DNA of 64,000 bases from Undaria pinnatifida (taxonomy: Eukaryota; Sar; Phaeophyceae; Laminariales; Alariaceae). The translations under genes and the position numbers were made by a program. A model generated the notes under the pieces. It worked only from the letters and a program-made list of their open reading frames with translations, ran no database searches and was not told where the DNA came from. The stretch covers positions 23,962,053 through 24,026,052 of the forward strand of contig JABAKD010000016.1 in the NCBI GenBank assembly GCA_012845835.1. Direction: 5' to 3'. This document shows, piece after piece, positions 34,327 to 45,200 of this stretch. How positions within the stretch are numbered: position 1 is the first letter of the stretch; each line of letters opens with the position of its first letter.

Positions 34327-34465
34327 GTGGTGCCAGTGCCAGTGCCAGTGCCAGTGCCAGTGCCAGTGCCAGTGCCAGTGCCAGTGCCAGTGCCAGTGCC
34401 AGTGCCAGTGCCAGTGCCAGTGCCAGTGCCAGTGCCGGTGCCAGTGCCAGTGCCAGTGCCAGCGC
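34327..34465. repeat. (CCAGTG)n hexanucleotide array
   Basis: About 22 near-perfect copies of CCAGTG. The flanks at 34265-34300 and 34598-34632 are themselves similar (GGAGCATTGC then GGTCT), so the array sits between two diverged direct repeats. Confidence 0.95.
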
Positions 34466-34639
34466 CAATACCGTCGTCGTCGCCCATGTACTGAATACAA
34501 AAACGAAACCATAAAAAACGCGGCAACAAGCAGACGACACCACCCAGCCGGGTTCGGGCCAGCACCCAAACTCGGTTCCGAATGCGACTACTATTAATGG
34601 AGGGCTAGGAGCATTGCTGCCTGGTCTTTCCGTTACTGA

Positions 34640-35290
34640 CTGTATCTTCACCGGCAGTGTTCATGCCGACAGCATCGCCTCAAACAGCTCCTAAGGGTAC
34701 CCTAAAGGAAAATAGAAAGGGCAAAGCCAGGAGGAAATTATAAGTAAATGGACCAAGAAAGGGGGAAACAAAATTTAAGGAACAAGGGGAAAAACCGGTT
34801 CAGCCAGAACCCGCATACCCAGCGATGGTAGTACCGCAGTATATCGATCGAATGACACTGCACCCCCGAGTGGGATGGGAGCAGGCAACCCAAAGCACAA
34901 AAACACCAAAACAAAACACAAGGTAATCCCCATAGCTTGAGGTCACGTAGACAGATTCTACCTACTAATCGGGCTGGTGCTTTGTTACCCTGTCTGCCGT
35001 CTCCTTCTTGCATTAAAATAACCGCGCATTAAAATAACCGCGGTTTTCCTAATTCCCCCACCCCCTTTCGGCTTTGTGCGTCACGCATCCCGGCTGCGCG
35101 GCATTCCGAGCTCTTATTTTCCTCCTCTACGCACCACGTGGCCATGAACCGTTTGGCTCCTTCGAGGATCCTCCGGTACCCCTTGCCCGCCGTATTTGCT
35201 GCATGAGTCTACGGTACGGTTTCAATTCCAAACCGCTGTGGGGAGCTTCCGTGGAGCCTTCGGTGGGTCGAAAAACGGCGAGGTCGTCTC
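34640..35290. other. No gene recognised
   Basis: Unique sequence between a simple repeat and LINE fragment 2, with no supportable coding or RNA feature. A short duplicated phrase (GCATTAAAATAACCGCG) occurs at 35011 and 35026. Confidence 0.4.
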
Positions 35291-35299
35291 TCAAGGTTG

Positions 35300-37950
35300 C
35301 GCGCTAGTTGTTCGGCGTGGCCCACCTGGTTCCGCGTTTTTCCACCGGCTATCAGCGTAAACATCATGCGACTGGGTAATCGCCCCTTGTTTTTTGCCGT
35401 ACCATTTGCCCCGGCGAAGCCGACATTTCCGGATGGCAGTTTTGATGCTCTCGCATTTCGTGTTCTAAAGGACCTCGGCGAACGAAAGGTTGGTGTGTCC
35501 GCACGACGTTGGAAGCCAGTGATTCGCCGGAGGACTCCGAGGTGCGCCTTTCGGAGCTCGTCAGAGTGAGTGAGTCGCGTTGAGGGTCCATGTCACACAC
35601 CCCCACTGCAGGCTCTCGTTCATCTCCGCTTTCAGCAGGCGGCCCTTGAGGCTGAGCCGGGCGGTCATCACATCGTATAGCTCTGAACCGAACCGCTTGT
35701 AGCATGCCCCAACGAGTCGGACCCGTTGCTTAATCTCAACCATAAGGTCGGCGTCTTCGCGGATAACGCCGCTGAGGTATTGAAACTACGCCGTCTGTTT
35801 CTACCTCTGTTCTGCTGCTTCGATGACGAACGGTGAAGCCCGGGATGCAAGGTCCCGTATATTTCAACATTGTCTTTGTCTTTCTTCCTAACGTGTGAGG
35901 CCTGCTGCTTCGAAGACGACCACAATGACTGCGTCGTTGGCGTAAAGCATGCTTCACACGCCCCCCCGTACCCATGCCAACGGTTCTTTGACTCTGCCAG
36001 CCCCGTCGTCATCGAGGTGGACTAGGTTCTGCACGATGTCTGCGTCCTAGCAACGTGGACAACATGTAACGCAGCGTTGAAGAACGTGTTGCACGGCAAC
36101 GGTGATCGAGCGCAACCCTGCCGAAGCCCCTTCGTGGCGTCAACCCATTCTGAGTGCTCACCGCCGTCCATACCCACGCGAGCCCGCATGCCGTGGCGGA
36201 ACTGGCGGATAACTTCAGGCATATTAGCCGGTACACCGAAAGTACTTCCCACAGTAGCTCTCGGTCCACGGAGTCATACGCTGTCTGCAGGTCGATGAAG
36301 CACACGCGCAACGGGATTTTTCTCTCGTACGAGTTTTCGCAGTCGGTGCACGACGAACAGCGTATCTACTGCTGTTGATCGCGCCGAACATAAGCCACAC
36401 TCTTCCTGGGGGAGGATCCCCCCTTGTTCGCGGCAGCTGCTAAGGCGAGACGCGGCGGTTTTCGACGGTACCTTGCCTGCATGGGCAACATGTGAAATTC
36501 CCTCGTAGCTGTTGCAAACGAAACCTGCCATTTTTCTGTGAAGGACGATGATGGTCGCAAATTTCCGTTGCTGAGGGACATAACCCGTTTTCCCAATATT
36601 GACAAGGATGCTGTGAAAGCAATGCGCGAATCCGGGGTGGTGGAGTTTCAGCAATTCGGCCGCCAGAGAGTCTGGCCCTGCCACCTTCCAATTCGGCATA
36701 CTACTCCGGACTACCCCCGTCATTTCGTCGATAGCGGGTTCATCTCCATGCGGTAGTGCGAGCGGTTGTTTGGGGAATAGCTCGATGATGGTGGGATCGA
36801 GCGCAAGCGATTTTGTATCAAGGAGTCTGTAGGAAAACCCCGCCCATCGTTTACGAATGCGCACCTTGTCCCATAACAATGCACCATCCTCATCCCTAAC
36901 GAACTGTTCACTTACCGCTTTTTCACCTCCTGTCCCGACGGTGCCTTTCAAGTGCTTCGAGAAACCCCGCTGGTTGTTTTCGGTCAGTAGTTTCTCCATT
37001 TCAGCAATATTATCTTCGAAATAGCTACGCACCCCTGCGTCTACCACCTTCCACAGGGCCGCGCACGCCGTCCTTGACCTATTCCACGCGGTCATTTTGC
37101 AGGGGGGCTGCGAACGAGCTTTCGCGCATCTTCCCTCGCGGTCCATGCTGCTTTGAAGGCGGCCGAGGTCTTGGCCGACTCACAATCCACGCTAGCGGTG
37201 ACCGCGTGGTTGAGCTGGTACCTCTACTTTCACTGCATCGAGAATGGCCATGGTGAAAACGTCAGCTACGTCAGACATGGTCTTGGGAAGGGTGGGTTAG
37301 TTGAGAGTGGATACGACTCTCGCAACGGCTCGGTTACGATACTCTCCGTCGGCCGTAAAAACCTGCCGGTCGAACGGTCGGTCTCTGTCTTTCGCACTCG
37401 TCGGTTGCGCGCTCAACGACCGCCGAGGTCGACCGTCACGTACACTATGTAATGGTCTGAATCCGGCTAGTATCGCGATGGATGCTGTGAGTGGACCTTG
37501 ACATCATGCACCCGAGATCGAGGGTGTAGTCTATTCGCTTGTGGTCATTTGGACGGGCGCCGGTGTGTGTATGCGACATTCCACCGTTGCGTCGGCTGAA
37601 AAAGGTGATGGTGAGTGCAAGCTTGCAATTGGTAGCGGACGGCGGGAGTGGTTCACCATTATCGTCTTTTTACATCACGCCCGTAAGCTCCAAGCACTCT
37701 ACTGTCATCACTACTGCTGCCATTCACCCTCCGCCCAGTCCGTGCGAGGGGGTTTATAATAAACAAACTCTCCCTCGTTGGGATTTGTTGAACCAAACTC
37801 TCCAATTATTGCCAGGAAATCCGTGTCACCTCCGCGTCCTTGGCGCATTCAGTTGGTGCGTGCAAACTGCCTCGCAATTACCGGACAACAAGATCGCATC
37901 GCCATGAGACGCTCGTCAACGAATTGCTTGGAGTAAGTAGGCTTACAGCA
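35300..37950 (-). mobile_element. LINE fragment 2, endonuclease plus reverse transcriptase
   Basis: Minus strand. Around 37660-37510 an endonuclease/exonuclease/phosphatase-type segment reads NCKLALTITFFSR and NDHKRIDYTLDL. A 290-codon frame (37146-36274) holds the reverse transcriptase fingers: NWKVAGPDSLAAELLKLHHP and NSYEGISHVAHAGKV. Next come [19 protein letters not shown] (about 36300), LRQG near 36110, and a catalytic loop that reads MLYANDAV (around 35930-35950), where the usual YADD has Asn for the first Asp. C-terminal pieces include REDADLMVEIKQRVRLVGAC and LLKAEMNESLQWGCVTW (about 35620). Frameshifts and the altered loop mean it is dead. It overlaps in content with LINE fragment 1, so the two are separate insertions. 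Confidence 0.8.
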
Positions 37951-38235
37951 TATCGATTCATTGACGGCCAAGTCCACTCCATGTAAATGGTGCCTGGCTT
38001 GTGATTATGCTTGCCGCCAGCAACAGAAGACACGGTATCCCGCAGCATAAAACGTCATTTCACGTTGTTTTCTGTCTCCTTCAACCCAACGAAGTCACAG
38101 GCAAGTTGTTGGACCTTTGCCAGTACGCATTCGTCGCGCTCTTCCCTTCCCTTTAGAGCCACGGTGTACACTTTGTAGGTAACTACCACCACCACAAGGG
38201 CCTTCTTCTGCCTCGCTCGGGTCTCACGCTGCAGA
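37951..38235. other. No gene recognised
   Basis: Short unique stretch between LINE fragment 2 and the CATGGCA block. No feature seen. Confidence 0.4.
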
Positions 38236-38239
38236 TGAC

Positions 38240-38722
38240 CACGATACTGCATGGCACTGCCACGGATGGCATTCATAAACGGCATGAAAGTGTATGACAG
38301 CGTCGTGGCCACCCTCCAAACCTCAGTACAGCGGTGCCATGGGAGCGCCACTAAGACCCATGGCAGTCAGTGCTTAGAAGGCCCATGGCCACCCACGGCA
38401 GTGACACGACAGACAGCGCCAGGGCCGTGCATTGTTGGTTGGCGATGCCATGTCAATAGCATGACCAATGTCATTGCTGAAGAAAGTGCAATGGCGGTAC
38501 AGCTGTGGCAGAGCATGGAAGTGCATTTTTTTTCGTAGCGTGCCATGGCGCGTGCGATTGGCCTGCATGGCACCGCCCGTGGCAATAAACTGTCATGGCG
38601 CTGCCATGGACATTCATGGCAACGCCACGGTAGGCGGCAGCGCCGTGACACTGTTGTGACACTCCATGGCAGTGCCATGATGGCCCATGGAAAGTGTCTA
38701 ATGTTGTGCATCGTTCATGTTT
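38240..38722. repeat. Block dense in CATGGCA/TGCCATG palindromic words
   Basis: In about 480 bp there are some 25 copies of CATGGC, TGCCATG or the palindrome GCCATGGC, irregularly spaced. Both ends carry near-copies of ATGGCAGTGCCATG-like phrases. It opens many short Met-containing frames, none conserved. The layout resembles the TAACATAATGTTA and CGGTGCGG blocks. Confidence 0.65.
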
Positions 38723-39335
38723 CGTAGGGCGCGATGAAGTTGCACGAGCTACAATATCTGCGATTGCAGCAGCGAAGAGCTTCCACCCAGTAATATGTCG
38801 ACACCAACCAGCGCGGTCTTAACTAATCGGGTCCTGTGGTGGGTGCAAGTGCCAATGCATGCCCCCATGAGACTGCATGTGCCTTCCAACCGGAAGCCGG
38901 TAATGTTCGTGTATCAACGCTCCGGAAGCTTAAAGGCACCGACAATTGTTTCTACCACTTTCTACTACATGCATGTGAAACGATGTCCCCGTTCGGTCGA
39001 GCCTTTCGATCCTAGGTTACCCTCGTTGTCTTCCTCTTCCAAATCGCGGTCACCGAGCGAGTACTTCACTCTTCTACTAACCTTTGCCACCAATCACCGC
39101 TCTTCAGTTTCATGTGGCGCAGTTCCAAGTCGTTCCAAGCAAACCGAAATGGGAGGGGAGGGGGACTTCAACCACCTCACGGGACGCTTCCATCTATCTA
39201 GATACGTCTTCGACGCCGCCGTCCCGTTACTAGACCATAGACACATCACTAAACCCACCCTCTTTATGCCTAACACGATACCCTCTATCCACAGTGCTCT
39301 GCACGTACACGCTTCTTTTTGAGTGGCTGGTCAGG
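38723..39335. other. No gene recognised; one 175-codon frame
   Basis: A plus-strand frame at 38795-39322 encodes 175 residues rich in Ser, Pro and Arg, with no recognisable domain, signal peptide or splice context. I record it but do not call it a gene. Confidence 0.3.
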
Positions 39336-39339
39336 TCCT

Positions 39340-41560
39340 ACAACGGTTCATGAGGTCTCAAGGTCCTCTATAACGTCAAGAGCGCCCATCAAACCCCAAA
39401 ATCTCTTTTGATCTAAACGAGCTCGGCGTCGACAATGGTGTCTTGAGAGCTCATCGGGCCTTAGACTTGATCGGTCCTCATCGGCAACCCTGGCCTTAAA
39501 AGGGCTTACCAGGCCTGAAGGGGGCTGTTCTGGCCTCAAGGGCCCACCGGACCTAAAAAAACTTCGTCGGGCCTCGGGGACTCCTCCGATCTCAACAAGA
39601 GATCATCCGGCTCAAATCTCCTCCAGTCTCCAAGGCGTTCATTCGGCCTCAATAACCTCTCCGGCCTCCAGAGGGTTTCAAGGGTTTCAAAAGGCTCTCT
39701 GGCCCAAAATGGGCTAATCGTGCCTTAAGGGCTCTTTTGACGCATCAAAAGCGCTCATAGGACCTCCAGGGCCCTTCGGTCTCAGTACCCATTCTGGCCT
39801 CCCAGTAAGCTCTCATCGCCCCCCAGGGAGTCTTTTGATGTAAAAAGGGTTCCCCTGGCCTCGACTTCGTGTGGCTGTACAGGGCTCATTGGGCCTCAAG
39901 GGCTCCTTTGACCTCCAACAGACCATCTGGCATCTAAGGAGACGGAAAGTTTGCGCCTCAAGGGATTATCTGACCTCAAGAGGGCTAAACGCACCTCGAG
40001 TATCAAGGACCCATAATGTACTTAAAAAGGGCTCATCGGGTCTCATAGGCTCCTCTGCCTTCTAAAAGAGGCTCGTCGGAGGTCAAGGGATCGTTGGACC
40101 TCAAAGGCTGATCGCAACTCGAACGGGCTCATCGCACCTCAAAGGGGTGCATCGGACCTGAAGGGCTATCCTGCCCTCGAGAGAACCAGCTCGAGTCTCA
40201 AGGGCTATAAGGGCCAATCGGACCTGAAGGGCTTTTCTGGCCTCAATAGACCTCAAAAGGGCCCCTCGCGTCTCGAGGGCTCCCCTGGTCTCAAGAAGAG
40301 GGCTCCCGCGGCCCCATTGGCTTGTCTGGCACCGAAAGAGCCCATCGGGCCTCGAGGGCTCTTCTTCCCTCAATAGGGCTCCTCTCGCCTCAACAGGCCT
40401 GTTCGAGTCTCAAGGGTTCCTCTGGCTTAAAAAAAACGGTTCATCAGGTCTGAAGGGCTCTCCTGGCGCCAGTAGGGCTTCTCCAGCCTCAACAGGGCTG
40501 CTCAAGGTCTCAAAACAGTCCGCTCGCCTCTAAAGAGCTATTCGGGCCCCAAGGGGTGGCTCTCTGGCCCCAACAGGATTCATCGTACGTCAAGTATCAA
40601 GGGCTCATCTGGCTTTGGCTCTGGCACATACATGGCAAGTCGGACCTCATAGGCTCATCGCGCCTCGGTAAAGGCTCGTTACAACCCAAAAGGGTTTATC
40701 GGAGATCACGGGGTCCTCTGACATCTGAATCATCGGGAGTCAAGAGCTCCTCGGATCTCACAAGCTCATCGCGCCTCGAAAATCTCACCACACCATAGCC
40801 AAGAGCTCATAATCGGACCTCTCTTCTGGCTTCAATAGGGTTCCTCTTGCCTTAGGAGGGTTCCTCGAGTCTCAAAGGCTCCGCTGGCCTAAAAACACGT
40901 AAATCGAGCCTGCAGGGGCCATCTGTCCTCAACAGGATTCCTTTGGCGTCAAAGACGGCTCCTCGCGTCTGAAGAGTGCTCTTGCCCCAAGAGGGCTTAT
41001 CTGGCCTCATGGACTTCTCTAGCATTTAACGCGCCTATCGGGCCTCGATAGGGCTCCCTGAGTCTATGGGCGGGCGTAACGTATCTCACGAGGGCGTATC
41101 TACGAGTATTCGTAGTCTTACGGACTTTTCTGGCCCCATCAGGGCTCCTCAAGTTTTAAGGGTTTCAAGTGCCTCGTCAGGGCTTGTCTAGTATCACGGG
41201 CTCCTCTGGCCCCAAGACGGCGCCTCGGACATCAAGGGCTTCTACGACCTGAAAAAGGGTGAATCGGACCTGAAGGGCTCTTTTGGCGTCAAGGGCTCCT
41301 CTGATCACCAAAGGGCTTCACGTGCTCCTATAGGGCTCCTATGGCCTCATGGACTTCTCTGACATCTAACGGGGCCATCGGGCCGCAAGAAGACAAAATG
41401 GGCTTCAGAAAGGCTCCTAGTGCCTCAAAATGGCATCTCGTCGGACATCATGCGAGCTCATCACCAGGCCCCAAGAGGGCTATTCGTCGGGCTTCAGAAG
41501 GGCTGCTTAACGGACTTCAAGCTAGAGGTGCCGCTTGCGGTAGAGTGGTCTGTTCGTCAG
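39340..41560. repeat. 2.2-kb degenerate minisatellite (GGGCTC..CGGGCCTCAA)
   Basis: Over 100 imperfect repeats of a short phrase of the type GGGCTCATCGGGCCTCAA or GGGCTCCTCTGGCCTCAA, with unit length varying around 16-26 bp. Unit boundaries drift, so it is neither a clean tandem array nor coding: open frames are short in all six frames. Confidence 0.85.
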
Positions 41561-42270
41561 TCTCTCTACCTGGGCCAAAGCGCACCTAATTGGCAAGGCC
41601 TCACACGTTTTCAAAAGGACAGTGCCTAGTAGATGCTGTAACAGCTTTACAGTGTGTATCATTGCCTTATCGCCTGCGGAATCAAGCCCCTTCCCCTTCC
41701 GAATCCAAAATTGACCCCACTGATGGTGTATGTGTGTGGATGGGGATATATCCCTGGCCATGCCACCATCGCCCCATTCGGATGTGCGATTGAGCGCCAA
41801 ACGCAAGGTGTGGAAGTAATTGCACAATATCTTGGGCTCCTCTATACGTTAATTAGGTCATAATTCCCGCCAGGCGTTCGGCTGGAAGCAGACAAGGCGG
41901 GTGCAGATATACCTCTATCTTGGACCACATCATAATTACATTTCCTAACTTCCGGTGCGGCAGAGGGCCGGTAACGCGGATAGGCGGCCTTCATTACTCC
42001 GATCCCCGCACCAACGCCGCGGGGTCTTCATCGGTTGCGGGATGCTTGCATCCGCCCAACGCAAGCAAAGTTTCGATGGCAGGCTGTGGATACACCCTGT
42101 GCAACCCTATCTCCCTCTCTACACGTTTGGATGGCACCTTTTCAGACAACGGCAACGGACAACAATATTAATCCCACTTATCAGCATCGTCGTTGTCGTG
42201 GCGCAACCTATATGTGCCCCATGCTTCACAAAAAAAGCTAAGCTCTCATGAGTGGCTCTAACGCCACCCA
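41561..42270. other. 3' flank of RFWD3-like gene; no other gene
   Basis: Unique sequence lying downstream of the minus-strand stop codon at 42272. Several short frames, no domain. Confidence 0.4.
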
Positions 42271-42271
42271 C

Positions 42272-45200
42272 CTAAAGCAGTAAGGTCTCATACACTTTTA
42301 TCTCGCCGCGGCTGACGGCGGCGAAAAGCCCCTTCCCAGGCGTGCCGCTCTGCAAGGAGGCCACGTCTAGGACAGGACTGCTGTGGGCTTCAAGTCGGCG
42401 GCACACGTCTCCCGAAGCCGCATCCCATATCCATGGCTAATCCGACAGGGCAAACATTCGGAGGCGGGAACGAGGGGGGGGGGGGGGGTAAGCTTGAATG
42501 AGCCGTCGATGAACCGTGCGTGGGAGGCTATCTAGGCGAGGGTGGCGGGCGGCGACGGGAGGGAAAATATGAGTGGACCATCGCTGTACCGTGGGTGGGG
42601 AAGTAAGCCCTACTCCCCTCGACTGCAGATGCTCGTAATCTACGATTATAAGCGTGTATCGGCCATCGCCAAAAAAACACACCCAGTGTTCCTTATCGGA
42701 CGAAAAATGTGTATGTACGTCCAATACTACCAGCTGGTGTCCTTGCGCGCGTCGTTCCTTACAATAATCCTTATTTTCTTACGCACTTACGTGCGTGCGT
42801 CCACGACCATTTCTCTCCATCCCCCCCCCTCTCCCCCCCCCTACCGAACGACACAACCGGAGTCACGACTAGGACAGACTCCCGCAGCAGTGACCCCAAC
42901 CAACGTGCAACCCCAATCAATCAATCAATCGATCAATTGTTGTCCGCAGGTTTTCCGTCCTGATGCTGTGGCTGGGACGGAGCTTTGCAGTACTCAAGAA
43001 GGCGCGTCGAGTGTTGTAGATGGCGTTGTCGCTGTTGTCCCCTGAAACCATTGCCTAAATCTACAAGGCAGGCTCAACGTTAAAATCCCGGCTGGTCGCG
43101 AATTTAATAGTAACTGTTCCTGTTTCTTCGCTACAGCGTATGTCGCCCCCACCCTCCCTATCGCCTGACGCGCTCGCACGCGCCCAAGCTGAAACTGACG
43201 CCTGGACTCATCATCGTCGTCGAGAGTCCCCCTACTGATATATCGTACGCCTTCTGTAGCTCACCGCGTTAGTGCCCTCGTCTCCCCCTGCAACGAGTAG
43301 GTCACCTCGCAAGGACGGGTCCCACAACAAAGACCTCGACAATGTGTGAAGGCTCTGGTGTCCCTGTCAAGCATGTCCGGGATTCGTCGTACGCACGAAG
43401 CTGTGAGGTTGCCGGTAGAGGTGAGGAGAGGGGTGTAATGACACAAGAATGGCTCATGACCCTCACAACCCGATAACTTTTGTTTATTATATAAAAAAGG
43501 CGAGATTCTGCAAAAACACAGCGAAACATAGAACGAAAATGCCGGACCTTCAGATCAAACAGAAAGGAAGGACGAACGCGAAGATAGAAAATGAAAACTA
43601 ACAACGTTTTTTCGTACACTAAAGTGGAAATAAAACAGTCAGCCTCCTCTCTCGCTCGCTCTGTATGTGAAACCCACCCGTGAACCAAGCGACTTCGGCG
43701 TCCACCCCTGCGTCCACGATCGCAGACCCGCGACTTCGTCAAGCCGTGGGGGGTACAATTCAGATATCCGCCCGCCCTCGCCGCCATTTCGCCCTCGCTC
43801 CTCGCTCGAACCCCCTCCCACTGTTACCACCTCCACCTCCACATCTGTTGCCGGCTGCAGAGCTTTGTCGGCATCAACCCTTTCAGGGCCGGTTGTCACG
43901 GAACCTTCCCCATCGCACAAGCGGCTTGATCGCGACATGGGGGAGTGAGGACGACGGTGGGGTCGATTTCGCGGATCCAAGCCGAATACGGTGTGGCTCG
44001 CTGCCGAACCACGTGTGGAAACAAGGAAGCGGTCTGAGGAGGCGTCACTCGAGCGCTCGTAGCAACCGCCGCCACCGCCGTGATGCGACAGCGAGCAACA
44101 CGCCCCAGGCTTGAATGGGTGGCACCGCAGTGTTAGGGTCGGAACAGACGCCGCAGCGCAGGGGGGACGGAGCGGGAAAGAACGCCAGGCAAGGAGAGGA
44201 AAGGACGACAGCGGAACACGTCAGCAGCGGGAGAGAGGGGGAACAGGGGGGTACAGTGCCGCGTCGGTGGGGCATCGGTGTCTACAGCAGCGCTGCTGTG
44301 GCGAGTGCCTATCACCCGGAGATCGGTTGCTCCTGCGACTGCGGGAACACCCTCCAAACAGGATAATCCTCGCGCGTTAACCCATCCCTCTCTTGGTTCA
44401 CCTGGATCTGCAGTTGCGAAGCCATCTGCTCTTGTTGCTGCTCTACGTCACCCCCGCCGCCGCTGCCGCCGGCGGTGTCAACAGCGGCCTCTCCGCCCGT
44501 GGTGCCGCCCTCCCACCCCCAAACGCCCCCCATGGTGGCGCACACAAGGCGATCGTCCTTGGTGTGACAGATGCCATGAACTGGCTGCCTCTGCTTAGCC
44601 GCGGCACGCAGCTTGCGGACGGCACCTTTGGTGGAGCGCAGGTCAAACAGGAGCACCGCGGCGGTTCGGGTGGAGTCGACCACGCCGCAAAACATCTGAG
44701 CAAATAAAACAATGACGTGTGCGTATATCGCATCGGTGAGCGTTAGAGTCATTTCGGTGTCAATCATTGTTGCTATACGTTACAATCAAATTAATACTTC
44801 GTATGTTTTTCGTTCTTGTTGACGGTATTTTGGCAATGGGGATATTATTTCGTTCGTTTTCATTGTTAGGGCTTGTATATCGTTGTTGCTGACCGTGTAT
44901 GGGCATATCGTAAGCGAACCAATCATCACGTGAGCAGCCAGTAGACCCTTTTCACCCCGGCCAGGAGCGTAGTCAACGTCGATCCTCTTCACCCGGTCGG
45001 GTTCTGTCCGATACTGCATCATCGCAGCATCGAATCACAGCGAAAGCCGATAAAACATAATGCTATTCCATTCAAGCAGCGTTCCGCTGTGGAATGTAAC
45101 CGTTAACCCTAACGCTCGCTCTTGCCTGGCTAGGATTTGTGGCGCTCCACTGGCATGACCATCCGTTTCCTTCTAGCCCGTACTCCACGATCACGCTGTC

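Noticed and set aside
34022-34651. 209-, 140- and 102-codon frames with AL, HW or SA dipeptide runs
   Set aside because: All come from the CCAGTG hexamer array, open in multiple frames on both strands.
38795-39322. 175-codon plus-strand frame
   Set aside because: No family, motif, targeting signal or splice context; composition like neighbouring noncoding DNA.
43253-43345. tRNA-like or SINE-like segment (TAGCTCACCGCGTTAGTGC)
   Set aside because: On the minus strand it is an exon of the RFWD3-like gene (LRGDLLVAGGDEGTNA with a GTGAGC donor). No stem pairing supports a tRNA.
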